Shown in pieces: positions 31,785-40,543 of a stretch of DNA of 49,634 nt; positions within the stretch are counted from its first letter, which is position 1, and the number at the start of each line of letters is the position of its first letter. The notes beneath the pieces were generated by a model, which was not told the DNA's origin, searched no databases, and worked only from the letters and a program-made list of their open reading frames with translations. A program made the translations under genes and the position numbers. This DNA is from Prolixibacteraceae bacterium (GTDB lineage: Bacteria > Bacteroidota > Bacteroidia > Bacteroidales > Prolixibacteraceae): NCBI GenBank assembly GCA_003457135.1, contig DMSQ01000044.1:1-49634 (forward strand), in the 5' to 3' direction.

Positions 31785-33203
31785 ATGAATGAAGAAGCCA
31801 GAGATAGTTTTGAAGATGATGATTTTGACGAAGCAGTAGCACGTTTCAGAAAAATGGTTAAAACAAATACTTCAAAATATTTCGATGTGTTTGAAGTTGA
31901 AGGCATAGTTGACCATTTTCTGGAAGATGGCCGTATAAAACTCGCAAAAAAAGCAGTTGAAACGGGGCTTAGGCTACACCCGGCTTCTATTTCTATGAAA
32001 ATACGCCAGGCACAGATTTTCATGCACGAAGGAAAGCTTGAAGAATGCCTCGAATTACTGAAAATGGCTGAAAAGATTGAAGCTAATAATCCGGATATAT
32101 TTCTCATAAAAGGTGAAGCTTATAATTTGCTTGGCGATGTACCAAAAGCAGTTGCAGCATACGAACACGCCCTTGAAATGGACATTGATGAGCCTGATGA
32201 AACCCTCTACAACATTGGCATATCATTCGGACAGGCCGGCGAAACGCATTTGGCTATCAGCTACCTCGAAAAAGCCTATCATGCTAATCCAAAAAATGAA
32301 ATTGTACTTTATGAATTAGGTTATTATTTCGACAAGGATTCGCAATTCGAAAAAAGTATTGAGTTTTACAACAAATACCTGGATATTGATCCTTTCAATC
32401 ATTCGGTATGGTACAATATCGGCATTACCTATAACCGGATGGGGATGTTTGCTGAAGCCATTGAAGCTTACGATTATGCCCTGGTAATCAATGAAGATTT
32501 CCTTCACGCCCATTTTAACAAAGCGAATGCTTTGGCCAATAACAACCAATTTGAAAAAGCGATTGAATGCTATCAGGAATACCTGCTTCTGGACAAGGAA
32601 AACGACGACGCTTATTGTTATCTGGCTGAATGTTATCTGAATGGCGACAGGTACGATGAAGCTTTGGTCAACTACCAGAAAGCAATCGGGCTAAATGAGT
32701 CAAATGCCAGCGCCTGGTATGGTTCCGGATTAATTATGTGGTCGGAAGGTCAGTTAACCGAAGCACAGGCCTTCTTTAAAAAAGCATTAATCCTAGAGGA
32801 TGACAACGCTGATTTCTGGGGAATGGACGCTAAAGTACATGCAGAACTGAATGAAACCAAAGAAGCCATTGTTTCGTTTGAAATGGCAACTATGCTTGAG
32901 CCTGATCATATTGAAAACTGGCTTTCGTACTCAGAAATGTTTTATGATATCAATGATACCGACCGCGCCATCGAGGTTTTACGGACAGCCAGCAAAATAA
33001 ATAAATCGAACGCATTTTTAAATTACCGGCTAACCGCGTATTTGCTCGATAAAAACGAGGAATTGGAGGCTGCCTGCCATTTTGAACGTGCCTTAAAAAT
33101 TGATTTTAGCATTCAAAATGAACTGTTTGAATTTTATCCTGAAGCATCAAAAATTGAATCAATCAAAAAACTCATTTCCCAATACCAATCATTGAAACTT
33201 TAA
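31785..33203 (+). CDS. Cytoplasmic tetratricopeptide-repeat protein
   Basis: The 472-residue protein is acidic and built almost entirely of TPR units, about eleven, such as AIEAYDYALVINEDFLHAHF, KAIECYQEYLLLDKENDDAY and ALVNYQKAIGLNESNASAWY. The first 40 residues (NEEARDSFEDDDFDEAVARF) are highly acidic. There is no signal peptide or catalytic motif. TPR proteins act as protein-binding scaffolds; no partner is identifiable. The phosphosulfolactate-synthase-like gene begins four bases after the stop, so the two are probably co-transcribed and perhaps translationally coupled. Confidence 0.9.
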   Translation: MNEEARDSFEDDDFDEAVARFRKMVKTNTSKYFDVFEVEGIVDHFLEDGRIKLAKKAVETGLRLHPASISMKIRQAQIFMHEGKLEECLELLKMAEKIEANNPDIFLIKGEAYNLLGDVPKAVAAYEHALEMDIDEPDETLYNIGISFGQAGETHLAISYLEKAYHANPKNEIVLYELGYYFDKDSQFEKSIEFYNKYLDIDPFNHSVWYNIGITYNRMGMFAEAIEAYDYALVINEDFLHAHFNKANALANNNQFEKAIECYQEYLLLDKENDDAYCYLAECYLNGDRYDEALVNYQKAIGLNESNASAWYGSGLIMWSEGQLTEAQAFFKKALILEDDNADFWGMDAKVHAELNETKEAIVSFEMATMLEPDHIENWLSYSEMFYDINDTDRAIEVLRTASKINKSNAFLNYRLTAYLLDKNEELEAACHFERALKIDFSIQNELFEFYPEASKIESIKKLISQYQSLKL

Positions 33204-33207
33204 ATTG

Positions 33208-33987
33208 ATGAACTATCGTTTGCCACACATGCCTGAACGTCCGGGCCAACCCCGTGAAAATGGTCTTACCATGGTCATGGACAAAGGATTAAGTTTGCGT
33301 GAAGCTGAAGATTTATGCGACATTTCTGCTCCTTATTGCGATTTGATTAAACTGGGGTTCGGGACTTCAATTATCACCAACCGGTTACACGAAAAAATCA
33401 GGCTTTACAAATCAGCAGGCTTGAAACCCTATTTCGGGGGCACACTTTTTGAAGCTTTTGCCGTTCGCGATATGGTTGATGATTACCGACGGTTTCTTGA
33501 CGAATATAAAATGGAAATGGTTGAAGTTTCAGACGGTGTTATGGAACTGGACCATGATTTGAAATGCGAGTATATTGTCAGCCTTAGTAACGATTTCACC
33601 GTTTTATCAGAAGTTGGCAGTAAACTCAAAGGAAAGGAAATCTCGAACGAGAAGTGGATTTCGTATATGCAAACCGAGTTACAGGCCGGTGCATGGAAAG
33701 TGATTGCCGAAGCCCGCGAAAGCGGCAATATGGGAATTTATAATGATGACGGATCGGCTAATTTTGAGTTAATACTGGCTATAAAAAAAGCCCTCAATCC
33801 GGACGATATACTTTGGGAAGCGCCTTTAAAAAACCAGCAAGTCTGGTTCATCAAGCTTTTAGGACCGAATGTCAACCTTGGCAATATTGCAACCAACGAA
33901 ATTATTCCGCTCGAAACGCTTAGGCTCGGACTACGGGGCGACACGCTGCTTACTTTTTTACCTTGTATTCACAACTGGGATATTTAG
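33208..33987 (+). CDS. Phosphosulfolactate synthase homologue (ComA family)
   Basis: The ATG at 33208 gives 259 residues; a TTG one codon earlier is less likely. TMVMDKGLSLREAEDLCD, DLIKLGFGTSI, GLKPYFGGTLFEAF, MVEVSDGVMEL and VIAEARESGNMGIY are ComA-type TIM-barrel motifs, and the C-terminus (FIKLLGPNVNLGNIATNEII) fits too. ComA adds sulfite to phosphoenolpyruvate, giving phosphosulfolactate, the first step to coenzyme M in methanogens. No ComB, ComC or coenzyme M genes are here. In Bacteroidota a role in making sulfonates, for example cysteate for sulfonolipids, is a possible alternative, unproven. It is cytoplasmic. Confidence 0.85.
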   Translation: MNYRLPHMPERPGQPRENGLTMVMDKGLSLREAEDLCDISAPYCDLIKLGFGTSIITNRLHEKIRLYKSAGLKPYFGGTLFEAFAVRDMVDDYRRFLDEYKMEMVEVSDGVMELDHDLKCEYIVSLSNDFTVLSEVGSKLKGKEISNEKWISYMQTELQAGAWKVIAEARESGNMGIYNDDGSANFELILAIKKALNPDDILWEAPLKNQQVWFIKLLGPNVNLGNIATNEIIPLETLRLGLRGDTLLTFLPCIHNWDI

Positions 33988-33995
33988 AAAAAAGG

Positions 33996-34646
33996 CTATC
34001 TCATATCTATGACTTCTATTCCTTTGTATTTCTTTGGATCAAATACAAAATCTGAATCAGCATAAACCCCGTCAGTTTTAAACTGATTGACTGATACATG
34101 GTAATCATTCCCATCCTTACCCGTCATCAAAGCGCCACGAATCAGCATTTTCTGTTTATCAATCATGATTTTGATTTTCTGAATATCCCCGTCCGGTTTT
34201 TGAGGGGTCAGATCAATGTTGTAAACCGGTACCCCTCCATCAACAGATTCATTGATGAACTTATAATTAAATCCTCTTTCATAAATGGTAAAGATCTTAG
34301 CCGGATCCATCAATTCATCAGTTGATTCATCCAGATTGGAAATACTCACTTCGTTTGAATTAACCATGTAAGTCCAGATTGTTTTCCCGTCGCAAGTTAC
34401 CTGTAAGCCCAACTGTGGAATGCTCAATTTGTATTTCTTATTCTTCAATATAATTGTTCCGCTACTTTTTTCCTGAATATTTTCGGCTTTGTTATCCATT
34501 TCAAAAGTGAACTTAGCATCAATGGATGAATATGACTGAGTTGTTTTGGTAACTTTTTCAAGAATTTCTTTTGCTTTTGTATCCTGCTGAGAAAATCCCG
34601 CGAACATAAAAGTCAATAGAATTGATGTTAAAAAAAATCGTTTCAT
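33996..34646 (-). CDS. lolA: LolA-like outer-membrane lipoprotein carrier
   Basis: Starting at the ATG of MKRFFLTSILLTFMF the protein has 216 residues; a TTG three codons upstream is less likely. It has a signal peptide (cleavage near GFSQQ) and a LolA/LolB-type half-barrel: YSSIDAKFTFEMDNKAENIQ, GTIILKNKKYKLSIP, CDGKTIWTYM and the C-terminal PKKYKGIEVIDMR. LolA ferries lipoproteins from inner to outer membrane through the periplasm. The gene lies 22 bases after ftsK, a common pairing in Bacteroidota, and likely shares its transcript. It converges with the ComA homologue eight bases away. Confidence 0.9.
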   Translation of the reverse strand: MKRFFLTSILLTFMFAGFSQQDTKAKEILEKVTKTTQSYSSIDAKFTFEMDNKAENIQEKSSGTIILKNKKYKLSIPQLGLQVTCDGKTIWTYMVNSNEVSISNLDESTDELMDPAKIFTIYERGFNYKFINESVDGGVPVYNIDLTPQKPDGDIQKIKIMIDKQKMLIRGALMTGKDGNDYHVSVNQFKTDGVYADSDFVFDPKKYKGIEVIDMR

Positions 34647-34668
34647 TATTTTCAAATATTATAAACTG

Positions 34669-37107
34669 TTATTTTAATCCATTCAATAATTGTTCCAAAG
34701 AATACTCATCCTGAATCAGGACTTGCCGGGCTTTGCTTCCTTCGCTGGGGCCAACAATTCCTGCAGCCTCCATCTGATCCATCAACCGGCCGGCACGATT
34801 GTACCCGATCGAGAATTTTCGTTGAATCATCGAAGTTGAACCTACCTGATTGCTGACAATCAGCCTGGCGGCATCGTCAAACATTTCATCACGGTTTCTC
34901 AAATCAACTTCAGCAAGTCCGCCATCATTTTCACCTACATAATCAGGCAAAAGAAATGCGGTCGGATAGCCTCTTTGTTCAGCCACAAACTCGCAAATAC
35001 GTTCTACTTCAGGAGTATCAACAAAAGCGCACTGAACGCGGGTCATGGTGCTTCCGGTAGAAACCAGCATGTCGCCTTTTCCGATCAACTGATTGGCGCC
35101 CGGAGTATCAAGAATGGTTCGGGAGTCTATCATCGAAGCAACTTTAAATGCGATCCGGGTCGGGAAGTTGGCTTTAATTACACCGGTAATAATATTAATT
35201 GATGGCCGTTGTGTGGCAATAATCATGTGAATACCCACAGCGCGGGCAAGCTGGGCAATACGTGCAATTGGCAATTCAATTTCTTTTCCGGCAGTCATAA
35301 TCAAATCGGCAAACTCATCAATGACCACTATGATATATGGCAAATAACGGTGACCCTTTTCCGGATTTAGCCTCCGGCCAATAAACTTGGTATTGTACTC
35401 ATTAATGTTCCGGACGTGAGCCCTTTTCAACAAATCGTACCGGTTGTCCATTTCAATGTTTACCGAATTCAATGTGTTTTTAACTTTTTGGATATCAGTG
35501 ATAATAGCATCTTCTTCGTCGGGCATTTTGGCGAGGAAATGCTTTTCGAGCGATGCATACAAAGTTAGTTCCACCTTTTTGGGATCAACCAGAACAAATT
35601 TCAATTGGGATGGATGCTTTTTATATAGCAATGAAATGATGATCGCGTTCAAACCGACAGATTTCCCCTGGCCGGTAGCCCCTGCAACCAATATGTGCGG
35701 CATTTTGGCCAGATCAACCATAAAGGTCTCGTTCGAAATGGTTTTTCCAAAAGCGATAGGCAGTTCGGCTGTTGACTCCTGAAATTTCTTAGAACCAATG
35801 ATGGAACGCATCGAGACAATTTCAGGTTTCTGGTTTGGAACCTCAATACCGATAGTTCCCCTTCCGGGAATTGGCGCAATAATGCGGATACCCAGCGCAG
35901 AAAGGCTCAAGGCAATGTCATCTTCCAGGTTTTTGATTTTGGCAATTCGAATTCCCGGAGCCGGAACAATCTCGTACAAGGTGATCGTTGGCCCTATGGT
36001 TGCCCTGATTTTGGTGATTTCAATCTTATAATGACGAAGCGTTTCAACAATCTTATTCTTGTTTGAAATCAATTCCTCATTGCTGACTTCGGCATTGCCC
36101 GAAGCATGATCGTCAAGCAAATCGAGGGTTGGGTATTTATAAGAGGATAAATCAAGAGTCGGATCAAAAGGTTCCAATGATAAATTGCCAACTTCTGCAT
36201 TTCCATCAAAAACAGGCTTAACAACTTGCAGTTCAGGTTCTTTTGTTTTATTTTTTTTCGTAACCGGTTCATCCGAAAATAGCATATCCTCAATACTCAT
36301 TTTAGCATTTTTTTTCGAAACTGCATTTTCAATTTCAAAATCGTCAGCCGAATCCGGGTCAATAATGGTCTTTATCTTATTGTCTTCTGTGATAATTTTA
36401 GAAATTGACGGATCGGCGATTTCCAGTACAGGACTTGCTTCGGTTAAAACCGGGGATTGAACTTCTGCCAGTAACGTATCTTTTTCCTTCCGGGCAAAAA
36501 CGCTGGTCAACCAGGGAATAAACTGTTTAAATGTAACAATGAGCAAAACAAACAGCGTGAATATTAAAATTAACGCAGCTCCAATTGTTCCCAATAAAGA
36601 GGAAAGTAAGCTGGAAAGTATAAATCCATACATACCGCCCACATAAAGAAACTGATCGGCTGACGATGAAGCTAATGCCAGTGCGAGGGTTAATGATGCC
36701 CAAATCATCCACAAAAAAGAAAAGAGAAAAGTTTTGAAGAACCGAATTTTTTTATACCCGAATAAATTCAGCGCTGCAATAAAAAAAATCAGGATTAAAA
36801 AGAAGGAAGGAAAACCAAATCCCAGGTTTATCAATTGTTCGCTCAGGTATGCGCCACTTTTCCCGGCAATATTCTGCACTTCAACTGAAGGGTCAAAAAG
36901 AAAATCCTGCCACGGCAAATCCAGCTTACTTTGATCTGATTTCCCGGAAAAAGTATAAGAAACAAAGGCAACAGCCAAATATCCGCTAAATATTGAAAAG
37001 AAGACTCCAAGCGTGTACCTGAATTGATTGCTCTTAAAAAATCGCACTATGCCCCAGGTTTTAGAAGGTTTGGGCTCCTTTTTCGGTTTTTGAATTTTTT
37101 TTGCCAT
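34669..37107 (-). CDS. ftsK: DNA translocase FtsK/SpoIIIE
   Basis: The 812-residue protein has a four-span membrane domain (about 30-200), an acidic linker (about 205-345), then the alpha-beta-motor region with Walker A GATGQGKS (476-483) and Walker B VVIDEFADL near 595. The C-terminal gamma winged helix (about 745-812, MIQRKFSIGYNRAGRLMDQMEAAGI as one stretch of helix) reads KOPS-type sites. It pumps chromosome DNA through the division septum. The length is normal for Bacteroidota, which have a shorter linker than E. coli. A full -7 box is 20 bases upstream of the start. Confidence 0.96.
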   Translation of the reverse strand: MAKKIQKPKKEPKPSKTWGIVRFFKSNQFRYTLGVFFSIFSGYLAVAFVSYTFSGKSDQSKLDLPWQDFLFDPSVEVQNIAGKSGAYLSEQLINLGFGFPSFFLILIFFIAALNLFGYKKIRFFKTFLFSFLWMIWASLTLALALASSSADQFLYVGGMYGFILSSLLSSLLGTIGAALILIFTLFVLLIVTFKQFIPWLTSVFARKEKDTLLAEVQSPVLTEASPVLEIADPSISKIITEDNKIKTIIDPDSADDFEIENAVSKKNAKMSIEDMLFSDEPVTKKNKTKEPELQVVKPVFDGNAEVGNLSLEPFDPTLDLSSYKYPTLDLLDDHASGNAEVSNEELISNKNKIVETLRHYKIEITKIRATIGPTITLYEIVPAPGIRIAKIKNLEDDIALSLSALGIRIIAPIPGRGTIGIEVPNQKPEIVSMRSIIGSKKFQESTAELPIAFGKTISNETFMVDLAKMPHILVAGATGQGKSVGLNAIIISLLYKKHPSQLKFVLVDPKKVELTLYASLEKHFLAKMPDEEDAIITDIQKVKNTLNSVNIEMDNRYDLLKRAHVRNINEYNTKFIGRRLNPEKGHRYLPYIIVVIDEFADLIMTAGKEIELPIARIAQLARAVGIHMIIATQRPSINIITGVIKANFPTRIAFKVASMIDSRTILDTPGANQLIGKGDMLVSTGSTMTRVQCAFVDTPEVERICEFVAEQRGYPTAFLLPDYVGENDGGLAEVDLRNRDEMFDDAARLIVSNQVGSTSMIQRKFSIGYNRAGRLMDQMEAAGIVGPSEGSKARQVLIQDEYSLEQLLNGLK

Positions 37108-37127
37108 TCGGGTTGATAATTCGTGCG

Positions 37128-37135
37128 CAAAGTTA
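37128..37135 (-). promoter_or_regulatory. Bacteroidota -7 promoter box for ftsK-lolA
   Basis: The minus strand reads TAACTTTG, a complete match to TAnnTTTG, 20 bases before the ftsK ATG. It is one of two back-to-back boxes in the 120-base divergent gap. Confidence 0.55.
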
Positions 37136-37199
37136 ACGATTTTTGACTATCATATATTTTATCAAGACTTTGATCATGAATAAAATTCGTTCCTTTTTT

Positions 37200-37207
37200 T
37201 AAGTTTG
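37200..37207 (+). promoter_or_regulatory. Bacteroidota -7 promoter box for carbamate kinase
   Basis: TAAGTTTG fully matches TAnnTTTG and lies 20 bases before the ATG. A small stem CCTGT-aatg-ACAGG (37209-37222) falls in the leader directly before the start codon. Confidence 0.55.
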
Positions 37208-37227
37208 CCCTGTAATGACAGGAAATT

Positions 37228-38178
37228 ATGAAGAAAATTGCAGTTGTCGCACTTGGAGGAAATGCTTTGTTGCGTGAAAATGAAAAAGGTACCATTGAGC
37301 AACAGGAAGCAAACACTACTGAAACTCTTGAAAACTTAATCTTTCTCCTGAAGGAAGGTTTCGAACTGGTCATCACCCATGGGAATGGACCACAGGTGGG
37401 AAATATTCTGATGAGGAACGATGCCGGCCAACAAATCTACGACATTGCACCAATGCCTTTAGATATTTGCGTGGCCGATTCGCAGGGTGGTATTGGATAC
37501 ATGATTGAGCGCATGATCCGGAATGTGCTGAAGAAACACGGCATTCAGAAAAATGTGATCACTCTGGTATCAATGACCATTGTTGATCCGAACGATCCGG
37601 CATTTCAGAATCCGACAAAAGGAATCGGAAAAGTCTATTCGGAAGAGGAAGCCAAAAAACTTCAGGAAGAAAAAGGCTGGATTTTTAAACCTTCGTCGAA
37701 AGCTCAGGGAGGCTGGCGCCGGATGGTTTCTTCGCCCCAACCGATTGATATTATAAACACGGATATTGTCGAAAATCTGGTTCGTGCCGGAAACATCGTA
37801 ATTACTGCCGGAGGTGGGGGAATTCCGGTTTATTATGATGAAAATAATGACCTGCGAACGCTCGATGCGGTAATTGATAAAGATCTGGCTTCGGCGTTTC
37901 TGGCTTCAAAAATCAAGGCAAGTCACTTTTATATCCTGACTGATGTATCGTTCATATACAAAGATTTCGGCCTGCCTACGCAGGAAAAACTTGAATTTCT
38001 GAATTATACCGACACTGTTAAATACCTTGAAAATGGTACTTTTCCGGAAGGCACCATGGCCCCAAAAATAAAGGCCTGCCTGTATTTCATTAAAAATGGC
38101 GGAGAAAAAAGTGTGATCACTGAAGCTAAAAAACTCGAAGACAAATCGTACGGATCAAAAATTACAATGGAGTACTGA
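37228..38178 (+). CDS. arcC: Carbamate kinase
   Basis: The 316 residues match ArcC throughout: VALGGNALL (7-15), THGNGPQVGN (50-59), DICVADSQGGIGYM, KPSSKAQGGWRRMVSSPQP and ITAGGGGIPVY, ending with GTMAPKIKACLYFI. It reversibly converts carbamoyl phosphate and ADP to carbamate and ATP in the cytoplasm. An ornithine carbamoyltransferase gene follows 129 bases later, so the pair could make ATP from citrulline as in the arginine deiminase pathway. The gap contains an inverted copy of the CACTGCGACTG repeat and no gene. Confidence 0.95.
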   Translation: MKKIAVVALGGNALLRENEKGTIEQQEANTTETLENLIFLLKEGFELVITHGNGPQVGNILMRNDAGQQIYDIAPMPLDICVADSQGGIGYMIERMIRNVLKKHGIQKNVITLVSMTIVDPNDPAFQNPTKGIGKVYSEEEAKKLQEEKGWIFKPSSKAQGGWRRMVSSPQPIDIINTDIVENLVRAGNIVITAGGGGIPVYYDENNDLRTLDAVIDKDLASAFLASKIKASHFYILTDVSFIYKDFGLPTQEKLEFLNYTDTVKYLENGTFPEGTMAPKIKACLYFIKNGGEKSVITEAKKLEDKSYGSKITMEY

Positions 38179-38307
38179 CGGAGTGATCAGTGTTCAGTCG
38201 CAGTTTCCAGTTAGCCAGTAGCGGACATTTAATGTTTCGAAGAAATGCTGGAACAACAACCCTGATAACAATTAAAACAATCACAACCATTACAACAACA
38301 TAAAACT

Positions 38308-39306
38308 ATGGAAATCAATTTAAAAAACCGGCATTTTCTGAAATTACTTGATTTTAGCGCCGACGAAATTCACTACCTGATCAAACTTGCTTCAAAACTT
38401 AAGAAGGCCAAGGCATCTGGACTGGAAGAACAAATGCTGGGTGGCAAAAATATCGCCCTGATTTTTGAAAAGGCCTCGACCCGGACACGTTGCGCCTTCG
38501 AAGTCGCTGCTTTTGATCAGGGTGCACATGCCACCTATTTGGGGCCATCCGGCTCGCAAATCGGAAATAAAGAATCAATTAAAGATACCGCCCGTGTACT
38601 GGGAAGAATGTATGATGGCATTGAATACCGTGGTTACGGACAAAGTATCGTGGAAGAACTGGCCAAATACGCAGGTGTACCGGTATGGAACGGCCTGACT
38701 GACGAATTTCATCCGACTCAGATTTTGGCCGATTTCCTGACCATGAAAGAACATTCCCCGAAACCGCTTTCTGAAATTAAATTCTGTTACTTGGGCGATG
38801 CCCGCAACAATATGGGGAATTCGCTGATGGTTGGGGCTGCCAAACTCGGAATGGATTTCAGGGCAGCCGCACCTGCCAGTTGTCAGCCAACAGATGAATT
38901 GCAACAAATTTGCCGCGAAATTGCAAAAGAAACTGGCGCTAAAATGTTGATTACAGAAGATTTGGCCGAAGCTGTAAAGGATTGTGACTTTCTATATACC
39001 GATGTCTGGGTTTCGATGGGTGAGCCCGAATCAGTCTGGGCCGATCGGATTAAGCTGCTCCTGCCCTATCAGGTCAATCAAAAAGCAATGGAATTAACCG
39101 GGAATCCAAACGTGAAATTCCTGCATTGTTTACCGGCATTCCACAACCGTGAGACGAAAATGGGCGAAGAAATATTCCGAAAATTCGGATTGGATGGACT
39201 GGAGGTTACCGAAGAAGTATTTGAAAGCGAGGCTTCCATCGTTTTCGATCAGGCCGAAAACAGGCTGCATACAATAAAAGCGGTGATGGTGGCAACGATT
39301 GGGTAG
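38308..39306 (+). CDS. arcB: Ornithine carbamoyltransferase (catabolic-type)
   Basis: The 332-residue enzyme has STRTR (57-61) for carbamoyl phosphate, HPTQ (135-138), YTDVWVSMGE (220-229) and HCLPAFH (273-279) with the ornithine-binding Cys. It reversibly joins ornithine and carbamoyl phosphate into citrulline. The GRMYDGIEYRGYGQ segment and the size resemble catabolic ArcB/PtcA-like members more than the N-acetylornithine-specific ArgF' enzymes known in many Bacteroidota. The neighbour arcC supports catabolism. No arginine or agmatine deiminase is in the window, so the citrulline source is unclear. Confidence 0.9.
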   Translation: MEINLKNRHFLKLLDFSADEIHYLIKLASKLKKAKASGLEEQMLGGKNIALIFEKASTRTRCAFEVAAFDQGAHATYLGPSGSQIGNKESIKDTARVLGRMYDGIEYRGYGQSIVEELAKYAGVPVWNGLTDEFHPTQILADFLTMKEHSPKPLSEIKFCYLGDARNNMGNSLMVGAAKLGMDFRAAAPASCQPTDELQQICREIAKETGAKMLITEDLAEAVKDCDFLYTDVWVSMGEPESVWADRIKLLLPYQVNQKAMELTGNPNVKFLHCLPAFHNRETKMGEEIFRKFGLDGLEVTEEVFESEASIVFDQAENRLHTIKAVMVATIG

Positions 39307-39345
39307 CCATTCGGTTAACTGCTGACTGCACAAGTATATTCCGCT

Positions 39346-39393
39346 AAAACGTAAACGGGGTAAAGCGCATAGCCTCTCCCGTCTGCGTTTTTT
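39346..39393 (+). terminator. Likely intrinsic terminator after ornithine carbamoyltransferase
   Basis: AACGtaaACGGG near 39349-39359 pairs with CCCGTctgCGTT (39378-39389), with a small internal loop, and is followed by a T-run (39388-39393). It sits 40 bases past the stop, between the end of arcB and the convergent hypothetical gene. Confidence 0.6.
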
Positions 39394-39429
39394 GAAAAAT
39401 TCTATTCTGTCAATTTTAAAATAGGGGTA

Positions 39430-40194
39430 TCAAATCGATCTGAAAAACTCATAATTAATGCTTTCAAGTTCTGTTAAAGTTGGATACCGATAAAAAATAA
39501 TGTCATCTTTCGAACCGATATAGAATCCACTTTCAATGGTCCGGTAAAGTAGATTACCTGAAAAAACCCGTTGAACGGTCTTTATCCGTTTTTCATTTTC
39601 TACGGTCAAATTTTCAAGACAGTCTTTCAGGTGACCAACATTGGTATAAGGTAAATAATCAATCGATCCTTTTTGTGGATTAGTCGCCAAATCACCCAGT
39701 TTCAGTTCAACAAAGAATAGTTTTGGAACTACGATTGGGATTGATCCATCAGTCAGTCGTTTCAAAAAAGCCGAAGGGGGCAAATCGCTGGCAATCATCG
39801 GCGTTATCGGACATAATTCCTGAAAAAGATAGAATCTGTTTTTAATTTCTGAGGAATGATCGTATGGTGTTTTTTTCAATTCTAAAGTGCGGCCATTATC
39901 AGTCGTCAGAAACAAACTCTTAATTGCAGATAATGGAATCATTTCCAATACTTTGTACACAGAAAGATACACTGAACTTTTTGGATTGCCATCTTCATTT
40001 GCAACACAATGCCGATTCAGATAATCCATATCGATCAGATTTTCGATCTGACCAAGGTCAATTTCAAAAAATAATGCTTGACCTTTGTTCATTTTCTTTG
40101 TACCAGTTGAAAGGTATTCTCCAAAATCTTTAGGGGGTAACATAGAAGCGATCAGCGCTTCGGGGATTGCGGTTAAATAAATAAACTTGCTCAT
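39430..40194 (-). CDS. Unrecognised cytoplasmic protein with a two-fold internal repeat
   Basis: I do not recognise this 254-residue protein. It has no signal peptide or membrane span. Two segments align: residues 10-50 (IPEALIASMLPPKDFGEYLS then TGTKKMNKGQALFFEIDLGQ) and residues 130-169 (ITPMIASDLPPSAFLKRLTD then GSIPIVVPKLFFVELKLGDL). Shared features are IAS-LPP, a polar helix and an FF-E-LG strand, so the protein is probably an ancient tandem duplication of one domain. Each unit is followed by DYL or DYLPYTN. The gene stands alone, convergent with arcB and divergent from the fucosidase. No function is inferred. Confidence 0.75.
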   Translation of the reverse strand: MSKFIYLTAIPEALIASMLPPKDFGEYLSTGTKKMNKGQALFFEIDLGQIENLIDMDYLNRHCVANEDGNPKSSVYLSVYKVLEMIPLSAIKSLFLTTDNGRTLELKKTPYDHSSEIKNRFYLFQELCPITPMIASDLPPSAFLKRLTDGSIPIVVPKLFFVELKLGDLATNPQKGSIDYLPYTNVGHLKDCLENLTVENEKRIKTVQRVFSGNLLYRTIESGFYIGSKDDIIFYRYPTLTELESINYEFFRSI

Positions 40195-40543
40195 AGGTTA
40201 AAATTTAAAAGTTAAACAAATCCTACGATCTAATAAAATATTGCTTTGAAAGCTGAAACTATAGTAAAGTTATGACATCTGCTTGAAAAATAATGTGAAT
40301 TTTGGCACTTTATTTATAAGAATATCAAATTCTCACATTAAACCATGAACAAGGTGAAATGAACTGTTATTAACCTGAAAATAACTGAACGTAAGGATTT
40401 TTATAATCCGGGTTTTTCAAATTATAATCTGTTTGACAAATCGTTTTAGTCCTGATTTTTTCACCTTGCATTTCCTTTCTATTTCCATTTAGTTTACATT
40501 TGTCAGCATAATGCTGCACAGTAAAAACCAAAATTAAATTACC
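40195..40543. other. 349-base divergent intergenic region with a fucosidase promoter box
   Basis: This AT-rich gap has no gene. TACATTTG at 40495-40502 fully matches the Bacteroidota -7 consensus and lies 41 bases upstream of the fucosidase ATG. CTTG at 40465-40468 is too far for a standard -33. Nothing convincing was found for the leftward gene. Confidence 0.5.
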
